Assembly: GCF_015493435.1 (NCBI RefSeq)
Contig: NZ_WGDD01000001.1
Span: forward strand, 1-64,000
DNA from: Sulfurovum sp.
GTDB lineage: Bacteria > Campylobacterota > Campylobacteria > Campylobacterales > Sulfurovaceae
Reading direction: 5' to 3'
DNA length: 64,000 nt
Position numbers and translations under genes: made by a program. Positions 9,542 through 19,251 of this stretch are shown here, one piece after another. The notes beneath the pieces were generated by a model. It was not told where the DNA came from, did not search any database, and saw only the letters and a list, made by a program, of their open reading frames with translations. Position 1 is the first letter of the stretch. Each line of letters starts with the position of its first letter.

Positions 9542-10060
9542 TTACAGGCCGCTGAGCATCTTCTTGACCGCGTATTCCAAACGTTTCTTCTGCTGGTCAA
9601 GGGGCAGGCCTTTAAATTCGCCTTCCGCTGTAGATAACCAGATAATGGAACCGGTATCGGCATCAACAAGCATCAGAACCATTGCAGCAGCCGGTACATT
9701 CTCGATCATAGAACGTCCCTTCTTATCCAGTTTGATCTGCATGGCATTCATATCTGCACCTGCCACATAAGCAACAAAAAAGTCAGGGTTTTTCTTGACT
9801 TCTATTTTGCCTTTTTTCTGCAATTCTGTATTAATCAGTGCTTTGATATCGGCGTCTACATTTGCATTTTTCAGTGTTTTGTCTTTTTTCAATGTGTCAT
9901 CGACACCGCTCTCTTTAATGATCTCATAGGTTTTATACCCTTTAAGATTCGCTTTTGCCGACTTGACCGTCTCCACTTCGATATCTTTTGTCGATACACC
10001 GCATCCTGCAAGTCCTGCGATCATTAATGCGACGACCGCTCCTTTAATCCATTTTGACAT
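9542..10060 (-). CDS. Putative lipoprotein (DUF4136-like)
   Basis: 172 aa. N-terminal signal with lipobox LAGC (Cys20), so probably anchored in a cell-envelope membrane. The remainder (NPDFFVAYVAGADMN, LVDADTGSIIWLSTAEG) resembles small DUF4136-type lipoproteins that have no assigned function; the resemblance is judged by eye. AAGGAA precedes the ATG, a TATAAT-like box lies in the AT-rich gap upstream, and a strong terminator follows, so it appears monocistronic. Confidence 0.75.
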   Translation of the reverse strand: MSKWIKGAVVALMIAGLAGCGVSTKDIEVETVKSAKANLKGYKTYEIIKESGVDDTLKKDKTLKNANVDADIKALINTELQKKGKIEVKKNPDFFVAYVAGADMNAMQIKLDKKGRSMIENVPAAAMVLMLVDADTGSIIWLSTAEGEFKGLPLDQQKKRLEYAVKKMLSGL

Positions 10061-10137
10061 TCTGTTCCTTTTTATTGAATTATATCATTATACTCGATAA
10101 AACTAAAGCAGATATGCTTTTATATCTTATTGCACTG

Positions 10138-10716
10138 TCACTGTCGTTTTTTACGTGTATATTTTTTGTTCGTACTGTAAATACGCCGGAGGTCCGGCCG
10201 GGCAAAGCGCATATAGCGGTGCCGTGTAATAAGAACCGGCATTCCCACTCCTGCCCAGTTGTAGAGAAGGGGAATATCTTTTTTGTCCACATGAATGCAG
10301 CCATGCGACGTAAAGTCGATATTGCCTTCATGGAGTGCATGTCCCCACCGGGTGAAAAAAAGGCTGTAATCCATATTGTTGCTGCCGTCGGGTTCAGGAT
10401 ATTTTGATGAAGTATGGTACCTTTTCTTCTTCAGTATGCTCCATTTCCCCGAAGGGGTATACCCCATCTCTTCCCCCGATGAAATGCCGGCACTCAGCCA
10501 GACGGTACCGTCGCGGTCCACAGCGTAAAATCTGCCGTCACTGTTCTCTTCCCTGACCGACACGAGAATAAAGTCTTTGCCTGTCAGGTCAATGTCATGT
10601 TCATTGCCGTTCCTGTCGATAGAAACAAATTCGGTTTTGGAAACAGGAATAAGCTCTCTATCCTGTGCATTCACAGTAATACAGATAAAAAGCAGAGCAA
10701 ACACTATACGCTTCAT
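10138..10716 (-). CDS. L,D-transpeptidase (YkuD family), exported
   Basis: 192 aa with a signal peptide (about residues 1-18, cleavage near VNA-QD). The YkuD catalytic motif is present: H126/H129 upstream and SHGCIHV with nucleophile Cys140. The family forms 3-3 cross-links or attaches proteins to peptidoglycan in the periplasm; some Campylobacterota members act as cell-shape factors, but that is not deducible here. The C-terminus is very basic (NKKYTRKKRQ). It stands alone between the lipoprotein and acnB. Confidence 0.85.
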   Translation of the reverse strand: MKRIVFALLFICITVNAQDRELIPVSKTEFVSIDRNGNEHDIDLTGKDFILVSVREENSDGRFYAVDRDGTVWLSAGISSGEEMGYTPSGKWSILKKKRYHTSSKYPEPDGSNNMDYSLFFTRWGHALHEGNIDFTSHGCIHVDKKDIPLLYNWAGVGMPVLITRHRYMRFARPDLRRIYSTNKKYTRKKRQ

Positions 10717-10815
10717 AAAATGACCCTATAAAAATTGATTTAAATTGATTATAGCATAAAAGGAGAGATACTTCCATCCCCTCAAGGGGAAGAAGTATAA
10801 AAAAAGAGGCGATTT

Positions 10816-13386
10816 CTACTCAACCATCGCTTCAAGATCTTTTTTGGAAACTTTGTTGAAATTCAGGTACCTGTAGACATCATCCGTCATTTCAGGTTTG
10901 ATCTTCTTGGGGACCAGCTCCATATACTCTTCAGCTGTAGGCAGTTCGCCTTTGAGTGCAACAACGGCTGCCAGCTCTGCCGAACCGAGATAGACCTGAG
11001 AGTCTTTGCCCAGTCTGTTGTCAAAGTTTCTTGTAGAGGTCGAGAAAACATACGCACCCTTGGCCACCTGTGCCTGGTTACCCATACAGAGTGAACATCC
11101 GGGGATCTCTGTTCTCGCACCTGCCGTACCGAAGACAGAGTAGTACCCTTCTTCGATCAGTGTGTGTTCATCCATCTTTGTCGGAGGACATACCCACAGT
11201 TTCGTAGGCACGGGACCTTCCCCTCTGAGCACTTCACCCAGCGCTCTGAAAAGACCGATGTTCGTCATACATGAACCGACAAATACTTCATCGATCTTTG
11301 TTCTGAGGCCCTGCTCATGGATCTCTGTCAATGTCTTGACATCATCCGGATCGTTAGGACATGCCAAAATAGGTTCTTTGATCTCATTCATGTCGATCTC
11401 GATGACCGCTGCATACTGGGCATCCGGATCCGCTTCAAGCAGTTCAGGGTTTGCGATCCATTCTTTCATTTTGTCTGCACGTCTCTGAAGTGTATTTTTA
11501 TCTTCATATCCCTGAGCGATCAACTCTTCGATAAGCACGATGTTCGACTTGAGATACTCGATGATAGGTTCTTTGTTCAATTTGACCGTACATGCCGCTG
11601 CCGAACGCTCTGCCGATGCATCTGAAAGCTCGAATGCCTGCTCGCACTTTAAATCTTCAAGGCCCTCGATCTCAAGAACACGGCCTGCAAAGATATTTTT
11701 CTTCCCTTTTTTTTCTACGGTAAGAAGACCGTCTTTGATCGCCTGGTAAGGAATAGCATTTACCATGTCTCTCAGTGTGATACCCGGCTGCATTTCACCT
11801 TTGAATCGTACGAGAACAGATTCCGGCATCGTAAGAGGCATCATCCCCGTTACCGCCGCGAATGCTACAAGCCCTGACCCCGCGGGGAACGAGATACCGA
11901 TAGGGAATCTTGTGTGGCTGTCCCCGCCTGTACCGACTGTGTCGGGAAGACACATTCGGTTCAGCCATGAGTGGATAACCCCGTCACCCGGTCTAAGGAT
12001 GAAACCTTTTCTCTCTGTCCAGAATTTGGGTAGTGTATGCTGCAAATTGATATCGGCAGGCTTTGGATACGCCGCTGTATGACAGAAGGACTGAAGTACG
12101 AAGTCCGCCCCGAAGCTCAGTGCCGCAAGTTCTTTGATCTCGTCTCTCGTCATGGGCCCCGTTGTATCTTGGGAACCGACTGTCGTTGCAATAGGCTCGC
12201 AGTAGGTACCCGGCTTTACACCTTCCATACCGCAGGCTTTGCCTACCATTTTCTGTGCAAGGGTAAATCCTTTTCCGTCATCTTCGGGCTGTGTCGGTGT
12301 CATGAAAATATGACCTGCATCCATACCGAGCGCTTCTCTCGCTTTGGCAGTTAACCCTTTGCCGATGATCAACGGAATACGACCGCCCGCTCTCATTTCG
12401 TCAGGAAGCGTGTTCGGCTCGAGCGTGAACTCGGATACCACTTTTCCGTCTTTCTCGATCACACCTTCAAAAGGCTTTACAGTGATCACATCACCTGTCT
12501 CAAGCTCAGCGACCGGTGCCTGGATAGGAAGACATCCCGAATCTTCCGCAGTGTTGAAAAAGATCGGAGCGATAATATCGCCGATAACCACACCGCCGGT
12601 TCTCTTGTTCGGTACACCGGGGATGTCTCTACCCATATGCCACTGCACGGAATTGATCCCGGATTTTCTTGAAGAACCGGTACCGACGACATCACCGACA
12701 TAGGCAAGAGGATGTCCTTTTTTCTTCAGCTCTGCCATGGTCTCCAACGGATTTTCCATTCTCGCCTGAAGAAAAGAGTTCGCATGCAGAGGAATATCCG
12801 CTCGCGTAAAGGCTTCAGAAGCAGGAGAAAGGTCATCGGTATTCGTCTCACCGGGAATCTTATAGACAGTAAGCGTGATCTCTTTTTCCAGCTCCGGCTT
12901 GTTCGTGAACCACTCGGCATTCGCCCATGACTCTACCACCTGCTTTGCGTATTCGTTGCCTTCCTCCATCAGTGTTTTGACCGTTTCGAAGTCTCCGTAA
13001 ACCAAAATCGTATTTTTCAGCTGGTCTGCCGCTTCCTGTGCAATGGCAACATCCTGGTTTCTCAAAGCATCGATCAGCGGTCCGATATTGTAACCGCCCA
13101 GCATAGCACCAAGAAGCTCTACTGCTTCGAACTTGGTGATGGCATCGCTTTTTGCATCACCCTGAACGATCGCATTCAGGAAAGCCGCTTTTACATACGC
13201 TGCATCATCCACACCCGCGGGTACCTTGTTCTTCAAGAGGTCCAACAGGTATTCTTTTTCTACGATCGGGTTCGCTTTAAGCAATTCCACAAGTTCCGCT
13301 GTCTGCTCAGCAGTCAATGCCAAAGGCGGGACACCAAGCTTTGCACGCTCAGCGGTATGTGCTTTGTATTCTTCAATTAAGGCCAT
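10816..13386 (-). CDS. acnB: Bifunctional aconitate hydratase 2 / 2-methylisocitrate dehydratase
   Basis: AcnB-type aconitase interconverting citrate and isocitrate in the (reductive) TCA cycle; 856 aa from ATG 13386, near the E. coli AcnB length. The ORF track extends 26 codons further, but [14 protein letters not shown] is the usual N-terminus and AGGAG lies 6 bp before this ATG. Visible: N-terminal HEAT-like domain, swivel domain ([19 protein letters not shown]), and C-terminal domain with 4Fe-4S ligands in GSCMTNIG and CSLCMGNQ. No terminator hairpin of note was seen downstream. Confidence 0.96.
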   Translation of the reverse strand: MALIEEYKAHTAERAKLGVPPLALTAEQTAELVELLKANPIVEKEYLLDLLKNKVPAGVDDAAYVKAAFLNAIVQGDAKSDAITKFEAVELLGAMLGGYNIGPLIDALRNQDVAIAQEAADQLKNTILVYGDFETVKTLMEEGNEYAKQVVESWANAEWFTNKPELEKEITLTVYKIPGETNTDDLSPASEAFTRADIPLHANSFLQARMENPLETMAELKKKGHPLAYVGDVVGTGSSRKSGINSVQWHMGRDIPGVPNKRTGGVVIGDIIAPIFFNTAEDSGCLPIQAPVAELETGDVITVKPFEGVIEKDGKVVSEFTLEPNTLPDEMRAGGRIPLIIGKGLTAKAREALGMDAGHIFMTPTQPEDDGKGFTLAQKMVGKACGMEGVKPGTYCEPIATTVGSQDTTGPMTRDEIKELAALSFGADFVLQSFCHTAAYPKPADINLQHTLPKFWTERKGFILRPGDGVIHSWLNRMCLPDTVGTGGDSHTRFPIGISFPAGSGLVAFAAVTGMMPLTMPESVLVRFKGEMQPGITLRDMVNAIPYQAIKDGLLTVEKKGKKNIFAGRVLEIEGLEDLKCEQAFELSDASAERSAAACTVKLNKEPIIEYLKSNIVLIEELIAQGYEDKNTLQRRADKMKEWIANPELLEADPDAQYAAVIEIDMNEIKEPILACPNDPDDVKTLTEIHEQGLRTKIDEVFVGSCMTNIGLFRALGEVLRGEGPVPTKLWVCPPTKMDEHTLIEEGYYSVFGTAGARTEIPGCSLCMGNQAQVAKGAYVFSTSTRNFDNRLGKDSQVYLGSAELAAVVALKGELPTAEEYMELVPKKIKPEMTDDVYRYLNFNKVSKKDLEAMVE

Positions 13387-13545
13387 CATGGTCTCCTGTA
13401 TAATGATAAATTTGTACATAAATGGTACCCAAATGAGGTTAAATCTTATTTGAATGATAAGCATCGGTAAAGCAGTTGCAAACGATGTAGCGAAATGTTA
13501 CAAAAAAGATACCATCCGGTACTTTTCCCTTCAACAGGTCACAGC

Positions 13546-15852
13546 TTAGAGAATATCCCTGTTACCTTTTGCATTCGGCGCAGAAAGTATTCCCATGGCT
13601 TCAAGCTGTTCAATGATATTGGCAGAACGGTTGTATCCTATCTGCAATTTTCTCTGCAAATAGGAAATGGACGTTTTTTTGTCCGTACGCACAATATTTT
13701 TTGCCTCTTCAAACAGCGGATCAAGCGTAATCTCGTCATTCTCTGCATTACCGTTCCCCGCTGCGGCACCCCCTGCAACAAGGTAACTCTCATCATACTC
13801 CGGTGCTCTTTGTGATTTTAGAAATTCAACAACTTCATCGATCTCTTCCTCCGTATTCCAGGGAGCATGTATACGCACAAGGCCTGTCATGCCAGGAGGT
13901 GTAAAAAGCCCGTCACCGCGTCCCAGAAGGCTCTCCGCCCCCATGGAATCGAGGATGACCTTGGAGTCGATGCGCTGCCCCACGCGGTAGCTGAGCCGTG
14001 AAGGCAGGTTGGCTTTGATCAGCCCGGTAACGACATCGACACTGGGCCGCTGTGTTGCTACTATCAGATGGATACCGCAGGCTCTGGATTTCTGTGCCAG
14101 TCTGGCGATAGAGAGTTCCACCTCTTTACCGCCGTTCATCATCAGGTCAGCCAGTTCGTCAATAACGATCACGATATAGGGGAACGGCTCGGCACTGCCT
14201 TCTTTTTTGACCTTTTCATTGTAGTTTTCAATGTTCTTGGTACGGCTCTCCGCCATCAGTTTATAGCGGCGCTCCATCTCCCCTACCATATTGGCGAGGG
14301 CAGCGATCGCTTTGACCGGTTCCGTGATGACAGGAGTAATAAGATGCGGAATATCATTATACATTGAGAATTCCAGCATTTTCGGATCGATCAGCATCAG
14401 TTTGAGGTGTTCAGGATCGTTCCGGTACAGTAGAGAAAGGATCATAGCGTTGATCCCTACCGATTTTCCGGAACCTGTCGTTCCGGCTATCAGCAAATGC
14501 GGCAGTTTTTTAATGTCGGTCACGAACGGTTTGCCGACAATATCTTTGCCCAGAGCCACGGTCAAAGGAGAACTGGACTCTTTAAAGACATCACTCTCAA
14601 GGATCTCCCGGAGGTAGATCGTATCGATCTTTTCATTGGGTATCTCTATGCCTACAACATCACGTCCGGGAATGGGCGCCTGTATACGGATCGTTTCGGC
14701 ACTCAGCGCCATGGCAAGATCATCCTGAAGTCCCAATATCTTGGAAACCTTGACATTGGGTGCGGGTTTGAACTCAAAAGTTGTGACAAGAGGACCGCTG
14801 TAAGTCCTTACGACATCACCTTCCACTTTGAACTGCTGAAGTTTGGTCAAAAGCTCTTCTATTTTTCTGTCAATCTCTGCTTCATTGATCTTTTTGGTCA
14901 CTTTGGGTGCTTTTTGCAGAAAATCCAGTTTGGGCAGTTTGAAATTCTCCGGCTTAGCTACTTTTCCTTTTTCCATCTGCTCAAGCAGTTTGGAATTTTC
15001 TTCAAGCTCTTCCACGATCTCAACACCTGTTTTGCTGCTCGTCACAGCTGCTTCTTTTTTCGGGTGCCTCCCTTTTGCTGCCGGTACCGGCATAGCTTCC
15101 GCCTCATGTTCACGCTCCAATATTTCATCGGAGGTAAGACTGTCCATTTCGTCTATTTCCTGAACCACTCTCTCCTTGGGTTTTGACAGCGTTTTGTTCT
15201 TTGCAGCTGTTTTTCTCGGTTTTCGTATCTTTTTGGGCTTTACTTCTGCATTTTGGGCCGGTGTATCAATGATCGGCATCATTTCGTCTTCCAGCCGGGG
15301 AGAGGAAAAAGGATTGGTAAAAAGTACTTTCAGGAATTTTTTCAGTCCGCTGCCTACGGGGACAAGCACATTTCCGACAGAACGGCTTTGCTCTTTCTTT
15401 CTGCTGCTTTTTTCCTTTCTTTCCGGCACAAGTGATCTCCAGGAAAAATCATCTTCCAGAATGAACACCAGAGAAAGTACCATAACCATCAGCCAGAGCA
15501 GCCAGAGCCCTGCTTTTCCGATCAGCGGGGCAAGGAAACCAATGATCTGGGTACCTATAAACCCGATATTCCTGCTTTCAAGCACCAGCGATTCAAACAG
15601 AACGGCACCTATGAACAGGAGTATCCATCCCAGATAGAAATCGATCTCTTTTCTCACCTTGGGCCGGGTATACAGTTTATAGAGCGGATAAAAAAGTATG
15701 ATGATATTGACATAAGCGAAGTAGCCGAAAAGATGCAGGTTGGTATCTCCAACGATTTTTCCTATATTCCCGACCAGCGCAGTCTCATGAAAAAGGGTAG
15801 AAAAAGCACCATACATAAACAGTATAGCCGTAATGATAATAACTATTTTCAC
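13546..15852 (-). CDS. ftsK: DNA translocase FtsK
   Basis: Membrane-anchored dsDNA pump that clears chromosome termini at the division septum; 768 aa. Visible: about four N-terminal membrane segments (residues 1-135), a Lys/Glu-rich linker (about 140-300), the RecA-like motor with Walker A GTTGSGKS (about 457-464) and Walker B IVVIDELADLMM, and the C-terminal gamma winged helix (DKKTSISYLQRKLQIGYNRSA) that reads KOPS sites. Start GTG with AGGA six bases upstream. Confidence 0.96.
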   Translation of the reverse strand: MKIVIIITAILFMYGAFSTLFHETALVGNIGKIVGDTNLHLFGYFAYVNIIILFYPLYKLYTRPKVRKEIDFYLGWILLFIGAVLFESLVLESRNIGFIGTQIIGFLAPLIGKAGLWLLWLMVMVLSLVFILEDDFSWRSLVPERKEKSSRKKEQSRSVGNVLVPVGSGLKKFLKVLFTNPFSSPRLEDEMMPIIDTPAQNAEVKPKKIRKPRKTAAKNKTLSKPKERVVQEIDEMDSLTSDEILEREHEAEAMPVPAAKGRHPKKEAAVTSSKTGVEIVEELEENSKLLEQMEKGKVAKPENFKLPKLDFLQKAPKVTKKINEAEIDRKIEELLTKLQQFKVEGDVVRTYSGPLVTTFEFKPAPNVKVSKILGLQDDLAMALSAETIRIQAPIPGRDVVGIEIPNEKIDTIYLREILESDVFKESSSPLTVALGKDIVGKPFVTDIKKLPHLLIAGTTGSGKSVGINAMILSLLYRNDPEHLKLMLIDPKMLEFSMYNDIPHLITPVITEPVKAIAALANMVGEMERRYKLMAESRTKNIENYNEKVKKEGSAEPFPYIVIVIDELADLMMNGGKEVELSIARLAQKSRACGIHLIVATQRPSVDVVTGLIKANLPSRLSYRVGQRIDSKVILDSMGAESLLGRGDGLFTPPGMTGLVRIHAPWNTEEEIDEVVEFLKSQRAPEYDESYLVAGGAAAGNGNAENDEITLDPLFEEAKNIVRTDKKTSISYLQRKLQIGYNRSANIIEQLEAMGILSAPNAKGNRDIL

Positions 15853-16034
15853 TCGTTGTCCTAAATATTACCGCACAGGGTAATTCATATTAATTAATGA
15901 AGATATTATAACGTATAAACTTTAGGCATCTATGAAAAAATGCCAAATTGTCATAAAAGTACTTTTTTAAACTGTTCTAAACAGTATTTAAGCCTTGCAG
16001 GGGTAAAATTCTTTTTACATTTCAGGATGTGCAT

Positions 16035-16119
16035 GCCGCAGTGATGGAACTGGTAGACTTGGTAGACTCAAAATCTTCTGCCTTCGGGCGTGGCGGTTCG
16101 AATCCGCCCTGCGGTACCA
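16035..16119 (+). tRNA. tRNA-Leu (anticodon CAA)
   Basis: 85 nt with encoded CCA. Acceptor GCCGCAG pairs with CTGCGGT; loop CTCAAAA gives anticodon CAA; class II long variable arm (CTGCCTTCGGGCG); T-arm GGCGG-TTCGAAT-CCGCC. The anticodon stem contains one U-U mismatch. First of three tRNAs on the plus strand. Confidence 0.93.
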
Positions 16120-16247
16120 TTAGATAGGACGTAAAATGAACGAAGTTCATCTTTACTGCGTTAACACTGGGTTTTACTCAGCGTAAGGCTCAAGCGACTG
16201 GTCGCTTTGTGTGAACGAATAAACTATCAAAAACCAGATTTACAGCC

Positions 16248-16263
16248 TGTCTGATTTCAGACA
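16248..16263 (+). terminator. Possible terminator between tRNA-Leu and tRNA-Gly
   Basis: TGTCTG-ATTT-CAGACA hairpin followed by a weak run AACTCTTTT. The 16120-16272 spacer also contains two other small palindromes (ATGAACgaaGTTCAT and AGCGACTGGTCGCT). Assignment as terminator is tentative. Confidence 0.35.
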
Positions 16264-16272
16264 AACTCTTTT

Positions 16273-16349
16273 GCGGGAGTAGCTCAGTTGGCTAGAGCGT
16301 CAGCCTTCCAAGCTGAGGGTCGCGGGTTCGAGTCCCGTCTCCCGCTCCA
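16273..16349 (+). tRNA. tRNA-Gly (anticodon TCC)
   Basis: 77 nt with CCA. Acceptor GCGGGAG/CTCCCGC, anticodon stem TCAGC/GCTGA around CTTCCAA, T-arm CGGG-TTCGAGT-CCCG. Confidence 0.95.
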
Positions 16350-16371
16350 CTTTAGCGACATATGGATATAT

Positions 16372-16446
16372 GCGGGCGTAGCTCAGCGGTAGAGCATAAC
16401 CTTGCCAAGGTTAGGGTCGACGGTTCGATCCCGTTCGCCCGCTCCA
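16372..16446 (+). tRNA. tRNA-Gly (anticodon GCC)
   Basis: 75 nt with CCA. Acceptor GCGGGCG/CGCCCGC, anticodon stem TAACC/GGTTA around TTGCCAA. It begins 22 bp after the preceding tRNA-Gly, likely co-transcribed. Confidence 0.95.
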
Positions 16447-16490
16447 TGATCTTTTATCCCCACTTTTATTATTTTTTCATTTACAGTGCA

Positions 16491-16702
16491 GGGTTAACTG
16501 TTAATCCTTTATTACCCTCCGTTAACTCCCAGGGGTTATACTGTCACTAAGAAAGGTGACAAACTCTTTCAGGAGATTTTGTTTTACTCCTTGTCCAAAA
16601 TTGTAAACTTCCTTGTTTATCTCTTGGAGAGTCACCTTTTAGAACCAAAGAGCCGTCCTCCCTTACTTCATTGTAAACTTCCTTGTTTTAGGCTCTTTGG
16701 TT
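16491..16702. repeat. Array of three stem-loops with a shared loop core between tRNA-Gly and ubiX
   Basis: This 327-bp gene-free stretch (16447-16773) holds three inverted repeats with unrelated stems: GGGTTAAC/GTTAAC at 16491/16521; AAAGGTGAC/GTCACCTTT at 16552/16631; AACCAAAGAGCC/GGCTCTTTGGTT at 16643/16691. The second and third enclose the same 18-bp direct repeat TTGTAAACTTCCTTGTTT (16601-16618 and 16671-16688), itself a small palindrome (TAAAC-TTCCTT-GTTTA). The first loop has a weaker relative (TGTTAATCCTTTATT). No integrase or transposase is nearby. Confidence 0.7.
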
Positions 16703-16773
16703 ATCCTCAACCCAAATTCTTACTTTCTTTTGATATAATCTTTTCATACATTAAAAATAATGAGGCTTTTGAT

Positions 16774-17298
16774 TTGAAACTTGTTGTAGCCATTACCGGT
16801 GCGAGCGGTGTTGCATTGGGGAAAAAATTTGTCGACTGCCTGCCTGAAGATATAGAAGTGCATGTGATCGTTTCGGACAATGCCTTTACCGTTGAATCTT
16901 TCGAGAACAGAAAAGTGACACTGCATGCTTCAGAGGACATTGCCGCCTCCGTCTCAAGCGGTTCCTTCAGGGTCGATGCCACAGCCATCATTCCCTGCAG
17001 TATGAATACCCTGGCCAAAGTCGCCTGCGGGATCAGCGACAATCTGGCTACCCGTGTTGCCGCTGTCGCACTCAAAGAACAAAAAAAACTCCTCCTTGCC
17101 CCCCGTGAACTTCCTTTTTCAGCTATTGCACTTGAAAATATGCAGAAACTGGCCGCTTTGGGCGTCATCATCGCTCCGCCGGTCATGGGATACTATTCCG
17201 ATGTTTCCTCCCTCGAAGAGATGGAGGAATTTATCGTCGGGAAGTGGTTTGATGTACTCGGCATTGAAAACAGTTTATATGAAAGATGGGAAGGATAA
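16774..17298 (+). CDS. ubiX: Flavin prenyltransferase UbiX
   Basis: Makes prenylated FMN for UbiD-type decarboxylases; 174 aa from TTG 16774 (TGAGG eight bases upstream, TATAAT at 16734). The ORF track adds 65 codons of intergenic repeats, which I reject because the family begins with KLVVAITGASGVALG. Visible: FMN-binding ITGASG, PCSMNTLAKVACGISDNLATR, and LLAPRELPFSAIALENM. In futalosine-pathway organisms UbiX/UbiD homologues serve menaquinone synthesis, which is likely here. coaD follows after about 80 bp. Confidence 0.92.
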   Translation: MKLVVAITGASGVALGKKFVDCLPEDIEVHVIVSDNAFTVESFENRKVTLHASEDIAASVSSGSFRVDATAIIPCSMNTLAKVACGISDNLATRVAAVALKEQKKLLLAPRELPFSAIALENMQKLAALGVIIAPPVMGYYSDVSSLEEMEEFIVGKWFDVLGIENSLYERWEG

Positions 17299-17381
17299 CA
17301 TCCAGTGACAGGTATGAAAAATAAAATGAAACGCAACATGATCGCATTAGGGCATAATAAAAATCTTCAAAGGCGTTTTTC

Positions 17382-17858
17382 ATGAGACGTGCCATATACC
17401 CCGGAACCTTCGACCCGATCACCAACGGCCATCTCGATATTATCAAAAGAGCCTGCAGTATGTTCGACGAGATCATCGTGGCAGTGGCAGCTTCGGAAGC
17501 GAAAAAGCCTATGTTTACGTTGGAACAGCGTATTCAGATGGCACAGGATGCAAGCAAAGAATTTCCAAAGATCACCGTGATCGGCTTTGACAAACTGCTG
17601 GTCGACCTCTCCGATGATCTCGATGCCAATATCGTGGTCAGGGGCCTCAGGGCTGTCAGTGACTTCGAGTATGAACTGCAGATGGGATATGCCAATGCCT
17701 CTTTGAAGAAAGAACTCGAGACCATTTACCTCATGCCAAGCCTGCAGCATGCCTTTGTCAGCTCATCAGTCGTACGTGCCATCCTTGCCTATGACGGAAA
17801 AGTGGACCATCTGCTGCCTGAAACCACGTACAGAATGATCCGGGAGTACAGGAAGTAA
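17382..17858 (+). CDS. coaD: Phosphopantetheine adenylyltransferase
   Basis: Penultimate step of coenzyme A synthesis (4'-phosphopantetheine + ATP to dephospho-CoA); 158 aa, normal length. Visible nucleotidyltransferase motifs: YPGTFDPITNGHLD with the HxGH-type nucleotide site and VSSSVVR (ISSTxxR equivalent) near residue 127. The stop overlaps the ATG of tmk (TAATG), giving a coupled pair. Confidence 0.97.
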   Translation: MRRAIYPGTFDPITNGHLDIIKRACSMFDEIIVAVAASEAKKPMFTLEQRIQMAQDASKEFPKITVIGFDKLLVDLSDDLDANIVVRGLRAVSDFEYELQMGYANASLKKELETIYLMPSLQHAFVSSSVVRAILAYDGKVDHLLPETTYRMIREYRK

Positions 17859-18433
17859 TGTACATACTCTTTGAAGGCATCGACACATGCGGGAAAAGCA
17901 CACAGATAGACCTTCTTGCCAAGGCAGAGCCTGACATCATCATTACCTATGAACCCGGCGGTACGGCTTTCGGACAAAAAGCACGAGAGATACTTTTGAG
18001 CGACTCTCTGCATTCCAAGCGGGCCGAACTGCTGCTTTTTCTCGCTGACCGTGCCGAACACTATGAAGCCATCATTGAACCCAACCGGGACAAAGTAGTC
18101 GTCTCCGACAGAGGTTTTATTTCCGGTATCGGCTATGCTCTTGCCAATGACGACTTTGACTTTGAAGAACTGGTAGCGTTAAACCGTTTTGCACTCAAAG
18201 GCCGCTTTCCTGACAGGATCATTCTGTTCCTGACCGATATGGAAACACTTCAGGAACGTACCTCCCAAAAAGATCTTGACGGTATCGAACTCAGGGGACT
18301 GGCATATCTGCTTGACGTTCAGAAACATATGAAAGAGACCATCCTTCGACTCGGTATCCCTCATCTCTTTGTCGATGCGACGGACAGTATAGACAATATA
18401 CATATTGCCATACTGCGATACCTGAAAATATAG
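17858..18433 (+). CDS. tmk: Thymidylate kinase
   Basis: Phosphorylates dTMP to dTDP; 191 aa. P-loop is GIDTCGKST (residues 7-15), slightly unusual relative to the common GxDGxGKT/S; then YEPGGT, the DR motif SDRGFIS, and LID region ERTSQKDLDGIELRG. Coupled to coaD by a one-base overlap. Confidence 0.95.
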   Translation: MYILFEGIDTCGKSTQIDLLAKAEPDIIITYEPGGTAFGQKAREILLSDSLHSKRAELLLFLADRAEHYEAIIEPNRDKVVVSDRGFISGIGYALANDDFDFEELVALNRFALKGRFPDRIILFLTDMETLQERTSQKDLDGIELRGLAYLLDVQKHMKETILRLGIPHLFVDATDSIDNIHIAILRYLKI

Positions 18434-18434
18434 C

Positions 18435-19112
18435 TCAAGGGTCTATTGTCATTGCGTCTTCTGTTTCTTCAGCCTGATAATGTGCCGGGAAATAGGATTT
18501 CTGTTTCATTTCATTCAGTTTTTTTTCAACAGCAGTCATCGCGTTTTGATACAGACGTGCTTTTGCATTGCTATCCAAATGTATATCACTGCTGTTGCTG
18601 CCCTCTTCACTCTGAACGTACTGTTTGATCGCATTTTTACTTTTTTCTCCCATTAAACCGTCAATCTTTCCGTCATAGAACCCCATTATCTGTAATGCAC
18701 TTTGAAGTTTTTTAACGTTTTTTTGCTTATTTATTCCCTCGTATGATATATTTTTTTGCATCTCAAGCTGTACATAGATATCAGAAAGATACGGTTTGAA
18801 ACGCTCATCAAGAAATCCTGAAGCCAAGCCCTGGTAGGTATGCTGAAAGGTTTCAACCGCCTGATAGGATTCCGGTGTCAAAAGATCACCGTTGATCTTT
18901 CCATGATAATATCCGAGATACTGCAATGCCAACTGCCACTTCACTTCATGACTGACCCTGTGGTCTTTATGATAATGTCTGTGACGGTAATGCTTATGAT
19001 GCATATGGGATGCGCCATAAGTCTGTACCCGTTCAACCATATCATCCAGGAACGCTGCCTGAAGCGAAAGCGTGCCCAAAAAAACAATCCATATACTTTT
19101 TTTGCCAAACAC
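18435..19112 (-). CDS. Exported protein with two peptidoglycan-binding-like repeats
   Basis: 225 aa. Signal peptide (about 1-19, SLQAAFLDD) then a His-rich stretch (HMHHKHYRHRHYHKDHR) that may bind metal. Two repeats resemble PG_binding_1 domains: LALQYLGYYHGKINGDLLTPESYQAVETFQ (about 60-95) and LQSALQIMGFYDGKIDGLMGEKSKNAIKQY (about 135-165). No catalytic domain is visible. Probably a periplasmic wall-associated protein; converges with tmk with only one base between the stop codons. Confidence 0.7.
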   Translation of the reverse strand: MFGKKSIWIVFLGTLSLQAAFLDDMVERVQTYGASHMHHKHYRHRHYHKDHRVSHEVKWQLALQYLGYYHGKINGDLLTPESYQAVETFQHTYQGLASGFLDERFKPYLSDIYVQLEMQKNISYEGINKQKNVKKLQSALQIMGFYDGKIDGLMGEKSKNAIKQYVQSEEGSNSSDIHLDSNAKARLYQNAMTAVEKKLNEMKQKSYFPAHYQAEETEDAMTIDP

Positions 19113-19208
19113 TATCTCTTCCTTTCAATAACACTAATGCTATTTTACTCTCTTTGCATTACCTCTTTGTTACCTTTTTTATGTGACCGCCTCTTAATAA
19201 CGACAAGG

Positions 19209-19214
19209 TATAAT
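19209..19214 (+). promoter_or_regulatory. Predicted -10 box of hisS
   Basis: TATAAT 37 bp before the hisS ATG, followed by AAAGGAA as ribosome-binding site. Confidence 0.55.
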
Positions 19215-19251
19215 TACGTCACAATTTTAACTTCCATCAAAGGAAACTGCC

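Noticed and set aside
9309-9770. 153-aa plus-strand ORF with an AGGAGG-like motif near 9424
   Set aside because: It runs antisense through selD's 5' end, the terminator and the lipoprotein gene; composition is shadow-like.
16362-16550. 62-aa plus-strand ORF covering tRNA-Gly
   Set aside because: Overlaps a clear tRNA gene; not a protein.
16447-16773. Stem-loop array considered as integron attC sites
   Set aside because: No integron integrase, no core GTTRRRY pair arrangement, and no gene cassettes between the hairpins.
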